64,000 bases of DNA, taken from contig JBAJFG010000479.1 in NCBI GenBank assembly GCA_037903475.1, positions 1,784,501-1,848,500 on the forward strand, in the 5' to 3' direction. Every line of letters begins with the position of its first letter. Position 1 is the first letter of the stretch. The notes beneath the pieces were generated by a model. The model saw only the letters and a program-made list of their open reading frames with translations. It was not told the origin of the DNA and did no database searches. The position numbers and the translations under genes are program-made. Positions 45,777 through 58,603 of the stretch are shown here, in pieces. Source of the DNA: Ancylostoma caninum (lineage: Eukaryota > Nematoda > Chromadorea > Rhabditida > Ancylostomatidae).

Positions 45777-48700
45777 TCAATCAGGGTTCATCGAAGGCGA
45801 ATTTGGGGAATTACGGGCGGTAGCGCGCGCCTGACGATGAATGGTCAGCACATAATGCGGTTGTGGTGGTTGTGGTGGTGGTGGTGGATGAGTCGCCGGC
45901 GCCGCCACCGCCGCCTCGGCGTCGACTTCACTTTCTCTCGATCCTGGCCCTAAATCCTGCGATTGCGACCGCTTCACTCTTATCTCACCGCGTGCGTTTC
46001 TTGGATCCTTCACTCTCACTTGAAACGCAACATCATCGCCCGAATCGATCTCGACAACTTCCTGGTGGTTTTTGTCCGGAAGACAGGGATGTCTGGATCT
46101 TTAGTGCACGCGCAACAGCAACGAAGAGACCGTAAAACCTTCGGGGAAGCCCCAAAGTTTATCTGGAAGAATTTAAGCAATTTCGTGGGCGTCCAGGAAA
46201 GAACACCGACCTCCAGAACTGCTCTGGATTCACCGTTATTTTTAAAAGCAGCATTCACGGTAATTTTTCTTGCATCTCCCTGTATCCACAAGCAACCACG
46301 GTTCAACGAAGGAAGCTTCGTTAGTGCACAAAATTGTGTTATGTCATTTTGTAACCAGTGACTCAACGAGACGCCAGATCACACCCTGTGAGAAACGAAC
46401 AGCGAAGCTCAAAACTGTTAGCTTGTATTGTTCATCCTATCGAAAAACTAGTGTATGGGCCGAAGCACGGATGCGTGTGCCAGAGCAGGGTATGAAATCT
46501 GCAAATAAACCCGCTATCAATTTCGGAGCATTTCTTAGACAGTCTATTTATTTATTCAACTATTTATCCATTTATTTATTTATTTTATTTGAATGCACTC
46601 AGTAATGCGCCTTTGGAACAAAAAAAGCAGTGAACCTAGACAGTAATAGAACTTAGTAGCGAACGAATTGAAGAAACAGCTACGTACTTTGGAACCCTAA
46701 AAAGCCTTCAAAAAATTAACTAAAGAACAAAGAACATGGAACCAAAACAATATAGTGCCCTCCGTAGATAGGGCCCGTATGTAAGCGAACGCCATGTTAA
46801 TAGGCGTCAAGTAAATTAAGAGCCAGTTGAGAGGTAGCTCCTAACCCAACAGCTGCAGTGTTGACGCTCACCATTTCAACCAAAAGCTCGCACCAATTGG
46901 CGTGGTGCCCTGATCCCATGAGGGGTGTTATAGAACCTTAACGGGACTTCGACACACGGCTATACCAACTCTCTCGTGGAACCGGAAGGTTGAGCTAAAG
47001 CCTGAGTATGGCAAGGCAATAACTGAAGTGGGTTGGTGCAGTGTAGAACTGGCAAGAAAATGGAGGTTTGCTTTGTATCTAATGCAGAGTTCATTTATAG
47101 GAATCGCTATATACTTGATCCCACTATAATAAAACAGGAAATTGCCAGCAGCATGAAGGGATAATAACAATGATCAGGTGAAGAGTCAATGAAGCTGACC
47201 GCTAACGGTGCATGCAAGGGCTAAGCGTGGTCTGCTAAGTGATGCCAGAACACATGTTATGATTCCTGAAGTGTAAAGTATGCCCTGAATGAAAAGAAAA
47301 AACTATAAGACCAGATGCAATAAGGGATTTATTTTCATTGTCCGAGTTCAGTTCAATAATAACTAGAGGTCATCAATTCAGATCCGAACTACCTAAGGCT
47401 CATTCCCAACAGTTTCGAGGCTCATTTATGGTGCGAGTCATCAGAACTTGGAATCAACTCCTTGCCTCAATCATTCATGATCAGCATCCGCCTTTAACAT
47501 GAAAATTAGCAAATGCCTCAAAGACATGGGGTTTAACCGACTTTCCTTCTGGATTTGATGTATAGACTATTCATAGTTCTTGTAGAGAATTACTAACCAC
47601 TCCATCTTCGACGATTTTTTTCCACCGCACTCTTTGTAAACAACCATGCACTTTTTACAAACAATTTTCCACCTTCAACCCCGGAATTGCCCTTACCCAT
47701 ATCGTCTTGTGGGTTTTGCTAGGTTGCCGGACCTACTAGGTTGGTATCTGGAGTCGTTTATACTCTCGCAGCTCGTAGTGTTGGTGGGCCACTGCCCTAC
47801 GAAGCCAAGTAACTCCTTTCCTTCCCACCCTCCCCCAGTTATTATGTTTCATCGAAGTTTAAGTCTTTCACACGAGCTTCATTCTTTTTTCGATTCAACC
47901 GATAATAAACATTACATTAAAGGGAAATAATGAAACTACTGAAAAAAAAACTTTCCTTTGCTCAGAGATCATCCAATTTCAGTGTGTCAAGTAGATCAAT
48001 TCTTCCAAGTCTTTTCTTAAAAATGCTTGTGTTCGGAGAAAATTATAAATTATGTTAGAAGAAAAATGTTAAAACTAGGTTAGAAGAGTTCATGACCTCA
48101 ACAATGTAGCAATTCCTGGTTTTTGCCGGACCCTATGCGAAAATCATTGCAAAAATCTAAGTTCTGAGGATAGCAGGGGTTCAATCTCTTTTACAGGTTT
48201 AAGCTGATGACGGTATCAAACGACGGATCATGTAGGAGGAATATTAAGTGCACGTATGTATTACATTAAAATTGTTGTGAAGGAATGGTCCGCACGCCCA
48301 TCAAATCGTCTAAATCGTTGACCTCCTAGTAGCCTAAGTTCAAATCGCCAGGCCAAAGTATGGAGATTCCGGAAAGGTCTTACTGGAGTTTACACCTATA
48401 TTCGAGCTCTGAGGACTCCTCTGGAGAAAACCAGGGAGAAAATGATGACGAGGTGCTGATATCCACACGGAATCCTGCTGTGGTGCACTTTTGCTTCCGT
48501 AACACCAACAAAATCGGGACTTCTGGAATCTCAATGAGAATTTTTCGTTATCTGTTCACTCAGGGAAGCGTTCTTTCACTGAATGCTGTAGTTTTGTTAC
48601 CCTTTCTCACTATGTAGCGTTTTTGCAGCACTTCAAAGTCTGCCAAGCTTTTGGGTCATCCTGTAGTTCATTCAGCACTCATCATAGTGTTTCTCACTTG

Positions 48701-51700
48701 TTCCTTACGCAAACAATATTTCCGTCTTTGGATACTCCTAGCTGCCCACAGTTGTCCTCAACCCACACTAATGACCGACGATTACTGTAGCAACGCTGCA
48801 AGATATTACCATACATAGAACAGTACAGACGTAGAGTGCACGCGAAAATGTGCAGAAAACTCGGAATTATTTGCTAAAGAAGAAAACAACCTCGGATCAG
48901 GATTGACGACACTTGAAAAAATTCTGCTTCTATTCTTCGAATTCAGAACATTAGGTGAACTTAAACAATAGCGACGTTCAAGTGGCCATAAACCTGAAGT
49001 AGCAAATTTGCGCAAAGCACAGAAATCACTCTGCAGAGTTGTTGAAGTAAGTGAAGTATAATACGTGAATAGAGGTGAAAAATACAGAGCCAGGCAATTT
49101 GTCCAGCACTACGGCGCAACTATTCAAATGGCGTAAGGTACCGTAACTCCACTCAATCATCCAAAACAAGGGAATTACAATTATAACACCTATGAAAGCT
49201 CTCGCCTTCAAGCTTGCAAATGTAACAGCTCTATTTTGTAGGGTGAGCTCACGTTGAGTAGGGCACCTTTTGTTGTCATCGTTTGTGCGCCACTGATTTT
49301 CATGATTATCAATCGTGGATGGGCCGCGACACGACCACGATCACGGCAGCTGCTGCAAACTCACAACCGACAACCATCAAGACCGATCTCGCCAAATGAT
49401 GCCGACACAGGGTGTTATACTTGGCGTGAGTATAGGTATTCAAATATGAAAGCGTTTGAAAATGACTTTAAAGCGGCAGAACGCCATCAATGTCACCATT
49501 AAGCCAACGAAGCTTCAATGTACAATTTTTGGGAACATCTCATCCAAGAACTGCATTTTTACTGTAATTATCTGCATGGATATCAGTGCAATAAATTTGT
49601 GGCAAGAGCCACTTCAGGTTCAGCCACAGTTCCCGGAGTAATGTAAACTAGTGCTACCTGGTATCCTGTGCCACAATATCTATTCTTATCCTTACACCGG
49701 GCGCGTGTGGCGCAGTGGTAAGAGGCTCGCTGCGCACGCACACGATCGATGGTTCGATCCCGTCCGAGGCCAACCAAGCCTTCCATCCCTCCGGGGTCGC
49801 TAAATTGGTACCAGAGGAGTCTGGGAGGATGAAGCACTGACTTGGTACATCGGGTGCCCCCCGCAAATCATTGTACAGGGCACATGCGCATTCAACGCCT
49901 CTACGATGCTCAGATGAAGTCGAATGCGTGATGCATCCCTCGTGACGGGATTGACTAACGCCGACCACTTTATGCTTTATCCTTATCCCTACACCATTCG
50001 ACAACTGCTGATTTTTGAGAAAGAGCCGATTTCTGTGTGCACTCCCTCCAACTTTTAGGTCTTACTCACTTCAACGCCAACATCCATTCTTTTGTAGCGT
50101 ACATCAAAGGTCTCCATGTTCCCATTACGGTACGTCAATACCTCCTTCATCCAATTAATACCTGGCAGATGGGCCGCGACCAACTGTTTGGTTGCTAATG
50201 GGTGTTCAAACATGCTCTAAAAAGTATAATGAGAAATTCACTTGGAGAAAAGAATACAATGAACGCATAAAAATTTGGTAATGGAATGAAACTTCAGATT
50301 CAAGAGAAAAAAAACTGTATATAACACAACGCTTTAGCATGGTTTAACATACTTACATGCATATTATCCTCAAAACACGACAATGTTCAGTCTGTGCTTG
50401 ATGCAGAAAGCAATTCCTCAAGAAATCAAATAAAACGTGTAAAACACTATGCACAGGACGATCCTTAAAGCTATATAGGAGGGTAAACAAAACACGGTAC
50501 TCGAAATGTCATGGCATTGAGAATTGCAATAAAATGTAGCGTGTCTCGATAAGTGAAGGCACCGGCAGGCAGTACAGAATACGAAAGCCGAGCGGAGACC
50601 AAATGATCTGTGGAAATAACACTACTACGCTTACAAAACAGTACAACAGTCCATCAATCGACGTCGACGGATAGCATGCCCACGCTTCTTCGATAGTTGC
50701 AAGTTTTTCGCCTAAATAAGTGAACCATCATCAAAAAAAAACTGAAGCTGAATGAGGCAGTGAGATGAGAGAAGTTGGGCAGATTTTTCAAGAGTTAAAC
50801 TAAGGTATAATTGGAACGCCTTTTCTGAACTGACAGACCTCAACATTGTCACTACCAGTGGTAACAGGTGGCAGTGTAGGCAGTTCTTCGGTAGTAGCCA
50901 GCTCCTCGACCTTGTTTACATCCTCATCACCCTCTTCTTCTTTCAAAGTTGAATCATCCTTAAAAACAATACATGTTTATAAAAAGAAAGTGAAGGGAGA
51001 CATTAGCGACGGGCTAGGGGAGTTTCGCTGGGAAGGAAAAACGGGTCCCTCATGAGGCCCAGGCGACAGGAACTCCAATAAGCAAGCTACTGAAAAATCA
51101 CTTTCCAGTTAAAATAAGTAAGAAATAAATATTTAAGAAATAATGGAGGTAACAAGGTATCAGTTCTAAGAACACGAAGTTTTTAAAATTAGAAAGTTCT
51201 ACTTAAACTCCAGTCCCAAAACAACTTTGAAAACTTGCCAACCGATTCCCCTCCCCCTCCCGCCTCGTCTTACAACCACTGTGGTGGACATAAATGCTCA
51301 AGATGAATAGGAGGGAGAGGGGGGGGGGCGGATTTAACTCAGAGTCCCAGTTATAAGAAAGGCTGGGAGCTCGAACACTTATTTTGATGCAGAAACCTCT
51401 GGAAATATCGAATTCCATCCTAGAACTGATGATAGATCCATTGAGAAAGGTGTATGGTAAGCAAACAAAGTGTGCATACTAAGCAAGAGGCAGCGGAACG
51501 TATGTAGAGGACATGATTTGAATGTGTTTCAATTTCCAACTAATGGGGCCTAACGAAAAAAAAAAAGAAACACTGACTTCTTCCAGAACTCTGCAAAGTT
51601 CCCGGTGAAAGAAATCATAAACAAACTTCTGCATACCTTCGACTCTGTCTCAAGCTTGTCCACTTCACGGAGGAAATCACGTGCAGCCGTTACATCTCTC

Positions 51701-54700
51701 TCCACACTCGTTGCGATTTGAGTGCCAGACACCTCCACGGAAGCAGATCCACTGGCAACAACGAACGCTTTCTCCCATGAATCACTATTCTGAATACAAA
51801 ACATTCGATACAAAAAGAAACCGAAACAGTTGTTTGAAGTGCCTATGCTCCTCTCTTTTAGATAGGGGTAAAAGGAAATAGATGTTAAAGCACATGGATG
51901 CGATTAACAGTTCAATCCAAGTGAAACAAACCGATAGCCTAGGTTTCCTCTCGGTGCGTGGGATAACGTCAACAACAACTCTGCGGGTGACAGCCGCATT
52001 AGTAAAGTCAGAAATTTTTGCCTCAGTCTGAATCAGTATGAGGGTAGGATACTACAGAAATGTAAGTACAGAAAACACCACAGAACAGCAGATTAGAAGG
52101 GAAACCACACTGCACAGCAAACCACGCTGTTTTACCTCCGCAGAGAATCCAGATGGATCGATTGTGACTTCCTCCACCGTAACAGTCACCGCTTCAGCTG
52201 CTAATCCTTCTGGAAAACCTCGCGACAGTCAACTTTTCAAGGCAATAAAAAAACACTACTACTGGTACTGTAGCAGGGGAGGTAGGATGAGTGGGCAAAA
52301 AACAAAGAATTTTGAAAATTTCAGAGAAGTAAAAATTTTTTCGCCATATCAAACAAGTGCTAGCACGTGGAGATTCGACATCCAAGATTTTTAGCTACGA
52401 GGTGAAAGCTAAGGTCGTAAAATTCTGGAAGAAGCAGTACAATACAACAATCTTAAAAACAACCACCAGCAGAACATACGAGATTGGCACATACCTCTTT
52501 GCGTAGCTTCCACTTCACAAGAAACTGCAACATCACCCACTGGCCCAATCTGCATGCTCTGAAACTTCGTTCACAGTCGGCTTTGAAAAAAATAAAAAAG
52601 CCAAAGTAAAAAAAGTCAAGAAATCACCTCCCCACTAGCACTCTCGCTTGACGGCCCATCTCCAGCTGGTTGCAGCTCTTGTTTTTCGTGCTCCGAAATA
52701 TGAACATACTCCTCACAAACGGGGAGCGATTTGTCAAATTCATGTTCTAGCTTATGCACTGTCTCGAGCACATGGGTTGCTGCCGGAATTGCTTCTTCTT
52801 CGTGTTCGACTACTGGTTCCTCCTGCTCGATAACAGATCTCTCCAGCTCATGAACTCTTTCCATAACATCCACTCTTTCCAAATCATCCAAATCTCCGCT
52901 TATGTAACTGACCCTCGACTCATCTAAGTCCTCTTCCTGGAGGTGTTCAAACTTCTCAACTTTTTCCTTTACTGGTACTTCCACATTCACCGCTACTTCT
53001 GCAGGTGGCAGTTCAACCTTCTCTTCTTCTTTTCCTTCGAATACCATCATCCTTTCCTTGATAGGCGTAACAGGAGTGACTTCTTCGATATACATTTGAC
53101 CATCACCTTCCTTAGAAGACTTTTCGAAATCTGCATCGGAAACGGAAGAAACTACGATCTTGTTCGTCATATGGGCTTCCAGGAGGTATTCTTCTCCAGT
53201 GTCGGAGTCCGGCATACTGATTACCTCCTTGGTTTCATCGTGTTCGTCATTTTCTTCAACACTTCTCTCTCCTGTGATTTTTTGGCACTCTTCCTTGGTA
53301 GCGCTCTCCTCACAAGGCTCAGTTATAAGAATCACGGGTATATCTCTGTGTTTGTCCTCTTCAGCTGACTCATTCAACTCTGGAACACTCTTGGCTGACG
53401 ACTTCTTTTCAAGAACCTCTTCAGGCTCGTCGAGCTCCGTTTCTTCAATGACTATGGTACTTTCTCTTTGGGCTTGCTCCACAGGCAAATCAGAAAGCAA
53501 TCCCTCTTTATGAAGTTGATGATGGGAATCCATAGGCTTGAGCTCATGATCATCTTCTGAGTGATCAGCTTCGGCAATGACGTCCCTCTCTACCACATGC
53601 TTGCTTGTCTGAAATGTGGTCGACCGTTTCAAAGCTACAATTCGAAAAAAAAAGAAGACATGCCACGCACTAAACTTACATTTTCATCTACTTCATGATG
53701 AAAAACAGAATCATCGACAGTACAAAGAGTAATCTCATGAGTGCGACAAGGAGTGCTACCAAGAGCTGAGTTGTCAGCGGTGAAATCAAGCGAAATGTCG
53801 CTTTCAGGTGTCTGATACGTAAAGATTTCAAGATTATTAAGCGGAAAACCCACCACATAAACATCAAACCCCTCAAAAAATTGGAGGTAAACAAAAGTGC
53901 CACTGGACACCCACCGCATCGTCTCCTGTAGTGTAGCCCACTTCTCCACTTGTCTCGAGTGTTTGATTCACCGACATAAAAGAGGCATGGTCAGATTCCG
54001 GTGTCTGTAGCACTTCGCGAGAAGATGCCTAAATGCAATCATTACGATTCTGATTTACTTTTCATAATAGCTAACGAATATTTTAACGATTAACGTGACA
54101 AACAGATTTCCTACATTAGCAAAGAAGGCTGGCTAGCCTAGAGCGGTTTTTTTTCATATGCTGGAGCAAGCGACATAGAACAAGGCAGAAGTCTGCACAG
54201 CCATGATAAGAAATTCTACCCTAATACTTTAAGCACCCAAAATGTAGATAGATGGAAAAACATTGGTAACGGCATCGTATGTTTTCAATAGATACTGAGT
54301 CTTTGATTAAAAAAAAAGAACGCAACATGTCTAACACGACTCAGAAAGCCATCAATTTCAAAGTTCCTTAAACGAATCCTTCCAAGTTCCACACAGAAAA
54401 CTACTCTTAGCTGAACATCTGTCAAAATTGGCTGCTGAACTATACGGCCATGAGGCATTTTACACACTATCTAAAGTCATGGCCAATTATTTTTACAATG
54501 CTGGCAATGGTGGCAGCGCTTCATAACTCCCTAACTGACGTTAATCAGTGTTAACGCAAACGTGGATCTTTTGAGGTAACACATACCAAATCGGTTTTAC
54601 GAAAGATGCGGCTTCGCCAGAGGTGCAACAGCGATTGAGAATCACTGTAGAGCAGTAGCATTAGTCTTCGGAGACGTGGTTTCTAACCTCCAAATGAAAT

Positions 54701-57191
54701 CGCTCTTTGCGGACGCCTACGAAGCTTAAGCACGCTTGAAAATGTACTTTATGTGCACAGATGTCTAGTTTTCTTTGACACTACAGTTAGTTTTTCTCAA
54801 AAAAAAAAGCGCAACCCCATGTGTATAAGTGGTAACCGTTGAACTGTATTACTTTGACTACTTCGTCATCTGCGAATTCGGAACTCTGACTGGGTAATGG
54901 TGTACGTTTTTCCGCCGATGCCTTGTCAGTTCCATCTACAAATACACCGTTTTTCTTCAGCTGCTCCACGATATGTTGACGGCGAACATCATCCTACAAA
55001 GCAAATGCAGCATAAGCCTGTTAGGTTTGAAAATGAACTCTTCAATTTCACAGAATATTGAGGAAAATTACTCGAAATAATTTATAAAATAATCTAACGA
55101 GTATATTGCAACAACCTGCATAACCTCGCCACGGACTTTATCTGCAGCTGCAGCAGTCATAGGAGAAAGCTCTTGATCTGGAACGAGAGTTAGATATACC
55201 GTAGATTCCGATCATTAGACGTCAGCTCACAAAGGACATTTACTATTCACAAGTTACTGGACTTCAAATATTTTTCATTATTAATATATCAACGATGAGA
55301 TTTTAATGAACAGTGCACATAAATTGGAAATGAACATTAGCAAATAATACTTTTGAAAAATTACGAATGCTGATATATCGATCGCCACAATAGGACATCT
55401 AGCCCAAACCATTCCTCAGAGAGTTCACAACTTTCATGTTTCAATCTAACAATTCCACAGTACTTCACTTTACTACCTACTAGTTTACTACTACTACCTA
55501 TTACTTTACCAAAGGACTTTAATACCTTTCGGAGGTGAGTGCGATGCAATCGGACTTGGAGTCTTGGGGCTAAATGGTGAAGCTGGACGAACGATCTGCC
55601 CACGGCTGTCGAGAACTTCCACCACTGACGACAGATAGGTAGTCAAAAGTTCATGTCTGCAGAAGAATTGTTCAAACTGTAATTACAAGTTTCGCCGAGA
55701 AGAAATAAAAATCCAACTTCGTCATGTTCACGGTACCACACATTCCGTTAAGCTCTTCGGTTAGTAAATGACGGCCGGTCTTTTTTCTAAATATCCAACT
55801 ATTTACACAGAATGAGCTGTAACAACGGATAGAAATCTTGCCATATAAAAAAGACCTGTACTGATTTCTGATCTCATTCCAGTTGATGGTTCCATCCTGA
55901 GATGCAGCAGATAGTTTTCGCACAATTTCACAGAAGACTGAGAAACCTTCCTGAAGAGAAGAAGCCACCGTTACCTCAGTCTACACTTTAAAGCATTAAA
56001 GAATTTGGAAAGTGCCCACAGCTCTCGGGGTGAAACGCGTATTGTTTCCTTCTGGTGTTCCTCCACGAGAGCTAGATTGACTCTTTGACCTGGCAGTTCT
56101 TTTTTTCAGCGTCCCTGTTTTACGGGCATGGTCAACATGAAGCGCATATCTGCAGGAGAATTGAGCTAGGAAAGCATCTGCCAACCAAACAAAAAAACAC
56201 TCTTAAATAAAGTGTCACTGAAACAGAGAACGTTTAGGTATTGAAGTTGAGAATAAATCTTTGCTGGACGGAAACTGCAGCCAGAGTAGAAATAAGCTAA
56301 TCACTACTACTATTACTTAATTTATGACGCTGATACCGCAAAATAAAAAAAAAAGGTAGGATTAATAAAGAGTAGAAACAAACAACTGATTCTACAAAGA
56401 ATTACCTGGGAAGACTATTCTCGTCACCCATATCATGAACGGCTTTCACCGCGCGGGAACAGTGCTGTCCAATGAAGTTTCTAAACAGCGTGAACGTCAG
56501 GAAATATACTCGAATACTCGGTGAGCTCTAATACATCCCGACGTTAAATCTCAAACTTTCACATGTCAAAGTGCACTGCATGTCTGAAGGAAAATTTCAA
56601 CATGCTCTCACAGGAAAAATTGGGAGGACCGAGCAATGTGCTCCTTTTTGTCTTTATTCTAACGCTCCTCTTTATCTGCATAAAACCAAACGCAGCAGAG
56701 GGACATGTTCATGGCAGACTATAACACAGAAGTACAGTCCTTCTCGAAAAGATAGACGCATTGCGCGTGCGGTTTCATATCGTCGCGATAGCCCAATCTC
56801 GGTAGACCTACTTAACCCTCTCACTTCTAGCATGCTCCCTCCGCATCTCTCGTCCAGGTCCCACCGCGTTCCTGCAATCGCGAATCCGTCTACCTTTTTG
56901 AGAAGGACTGTACCAAGCCTCCTCAGCCTTGCGAAATTCGTGATCAATACAAAAACACTATTTTAAGAAATCTGCATTTCAGAAAAAAAAAAACTTCTTG
57001 TAACGCATGAACCTTTGAGGGAAGATGAAATGAGAGAGTGATAAAGAATAACCATACCTGAATGTATCTACACTGAGGTTAGTTGCTTTGGCTCCACCAC
57101 ATCGAGCGAATAGTTCTTCAGCGGACAGCGGTTCTCCTTGCGCTTTACGAAGCTCGTCAATTACACATTTTCGTAGATGATCGTCACTCAT
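45777..57191 (-). CDS. Large acidic protein with two LOTUS-like segments
   Basis: Nineteen minus-strand exons, all in phase, give about 1051 residues: 57058-57191, 56406-56480, 56020-56149, 55856-55950, 55526-55656, 55116-55177, 54853-54993, 53915-54028, 53680-53811, 52628-53608, 52495-52558, 52136-52209, 51932-52027, 51637-51789, 50835-50958, 50635-50711, 50070-50216, 46139-46279 and 45777-46061. The start (MSDDHLRKCV) follows a TTGCAG|GAA trans-splice acceptor. Residues 1-65 and 114-165 are helical with a LOTUS/OST-HTH-like pattern (DGTINWNEIRNQYRSFLRHE then LSSVVEVL), a tentative reading. SPFSPKTPSPIASHSP follows. Residues 339-665 are one Glu/Val-rich exon, probably disordered or coiled. 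Residues 860-990 are beta-rich (TVNAAFKNNGE, VGVLSWTP, VAFQVRVKDP), like an immunoglobulin or PapD-type fold. The tail has a Pro run (HPPPPPQPPQPH). The last two exons lie across a 3.8-kb intron and are less certain. Confidence 0.75.
46280..50069 (-). other. 3.8-kb intron of the LOTUS-like gene
   Basis: The interval lies between the exon ending MDVGVE and the exon beginning GDARKITV. It contains the tRNA-derived SINE, a degenerate palindromic motif near 49400 and otherwise AT-rich sequence. No extra exon in the needed phase was recognised, though one could have been missed. Confidence 0.5.
49698..49995 (+). mobile_element. tRNA-derived SINE
   Basis: The head (about 49699-49771) has a Pol III A box (TGGCGCAGTGGTAAGAGG) and B box (GGTTCGATCCC) at tRNA spacing but does not fold into a good cloverleaf anticodon arm. 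It is followed by an unrelated body with CATCCCTCCGGGGTCGCTAA. TTATCCTTACACC before the head resembles TTATCCCTACACC at the tail (about 49981-49993), a likely target duplication. Confidence 0.7.
56735..56910. mobile_element. 176-bp MITE with CAGTCCTT ends, in LOTUS-like gene intron 1
   Basis: CAGTCCTTCTCGAAAAGATA is mirrored by TACCTTTTTGAGAAGGACTG, with TA flanks. The inner part contains GCGTGCGGTTTCATATCGTC and CCCTCTCACTTCTAGCATGC. These match the element at 63632-63809, which reads in the same family with the inner part in the opposite orientation. Confidence 0.75.
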
Positions 57192-57194
57192 TTC

Positions 57195-57200
57195 CTGCAA
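57195..57200 (-). promoter_or_regulatory. Probable spliced-leader acceptor for the LOTUS-like gene
   Basis: Minus strand reads TTGCAG|GAAATG, with the acceptor three bases before the ATG at 57191. An in-frame open stretch continues upstream, so a short upstream exon cannot be excluded, but a leader of three bases is typical of trans-spliced nematode mRNAs. Confidence 0.45.
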
Positions 57201-58557
57201 GGAACAACAAATAAACAAGGGTCAACAAATACAGTACGTAAACACAGCTGGGGCGATTTATTTAACAAACAATTCGAAAACGAGACCAGTGATGAGAGCA
57301 GTACATATTTTTCAAAGAAAATTAACGCATAAAAACGAATAAGTTCTCATTTCAATTCTTTTCTCGACAAGCTTGAAGGATTTACGTTGCCCTCACATAG
57401 GAGTTACTCTTTTAACATTTACTTGTTGAATTCTTGATGGATTGTGATAAAGCAATGCAGCTTTCAAAGAAAAGATGCTAAGAAAAATAACAATCATCAG
57501 GGAGTTTATTAGAGATCTGATTTAAAGAAAAGCTTCGTTCAGGATTCAGATTTATGGAACAAAATCTATGTGACAGAGAGATTCAAGTTGATAGAGAAAA
57601 CTAGTCTTTGACAGGCAAATGAGCGATGGAGGCTGAAATGAAACGGAAAAACGGAACAAATGTAGACAGAAATGACAGCAAAAGTGCGCAAGCTCGAACG
57701 GTCGGAACCATAATGAAGAATTCATTAGTAAGAAAGATATCCATTTGCTGCTACCATGGTGCTGTTCCTCAACCGTTTACTTTCGCTTTTTTTAGGGAGA
57801 TTCACAGGTGGTTCAGATTTTTAGATAAAATCTGTAGAGATTGGTATATAGTGCTAGGTGCTAACAACAACACAACGCCTTGTCCTGGAATTATTCTGTC
57901 TCCAAAAAGAGAGAAGAAAGATTTTTATAGATGCGCAGACACTATCTGACTGCAAATAATATAGTGATCAGACTCGGAATCACGAAAAAGAACAACATAG
58001 TAAGCGGAAAGGAATAAAGCTTTGTCCAGAAATGCAACGTCGCAATATTGACCGACACTTGTAGGATTTGGCCTAAAAGAAGACAAATAGGGATGGAAAT
58101 CGAAGGAAACTCCTTGGACGAGAGTAAAGAGCTTCTCGGACAAAGCATGTGACAGCATCGGTGGCACCACCACCCCCGGATCGGTTTGATTTCCCCGGGC
58201 GCGGGCGAACGCCCGCGTGACCCAGAGGTCAAATTCTGGCTAAACAGAAGGCTGTAGCAGTCTGTGAATTCGTAGTGTGAACAGATATTATTTATTTTGA
58301 TTATTATTTATTTAGACTCAAATGATTATGTTAATTTCAGTTTTGTTACGTTCAGAGCAGGGGCCAGATAGTCAGTGGACACGTAAAAGCACGTAAAAAG
58401 CATTTTCGCAAGATTTGAATCAAGAGATCGTCGACAAAAGGATGCTACTATACTTTACTACTTTGAACTCATACTGTTCTTACTATATATAAGAGATTAA
58501 CTCGCAACACACCAAAAATGGAGTCCGTTTAGCTCATCGACCACAAATACGCGACCA

Positions 58558-58603
58558 CGCGCTGAGTGGCAATACATAGTGGCACTATCGCCACTCAGCG
58601 CGA
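58558..58603. repeat. Perfect 13-bp stem-loop
   Basis: CGCGCTGAGTGGC and GCCACTCAGCGCG are exact inverted copies around 19 bases (AATACATAGTGGCACTATC), which itself contains a smaller pairing. The flanks look unique. Confidence 0.65.

Noticed and set aside
49699..49771. Functional tRNA gene
   Set aside because: A and B boxes are present but no convincing anticodon arm or acceptor stem pairs, and the SINE body follows directly.
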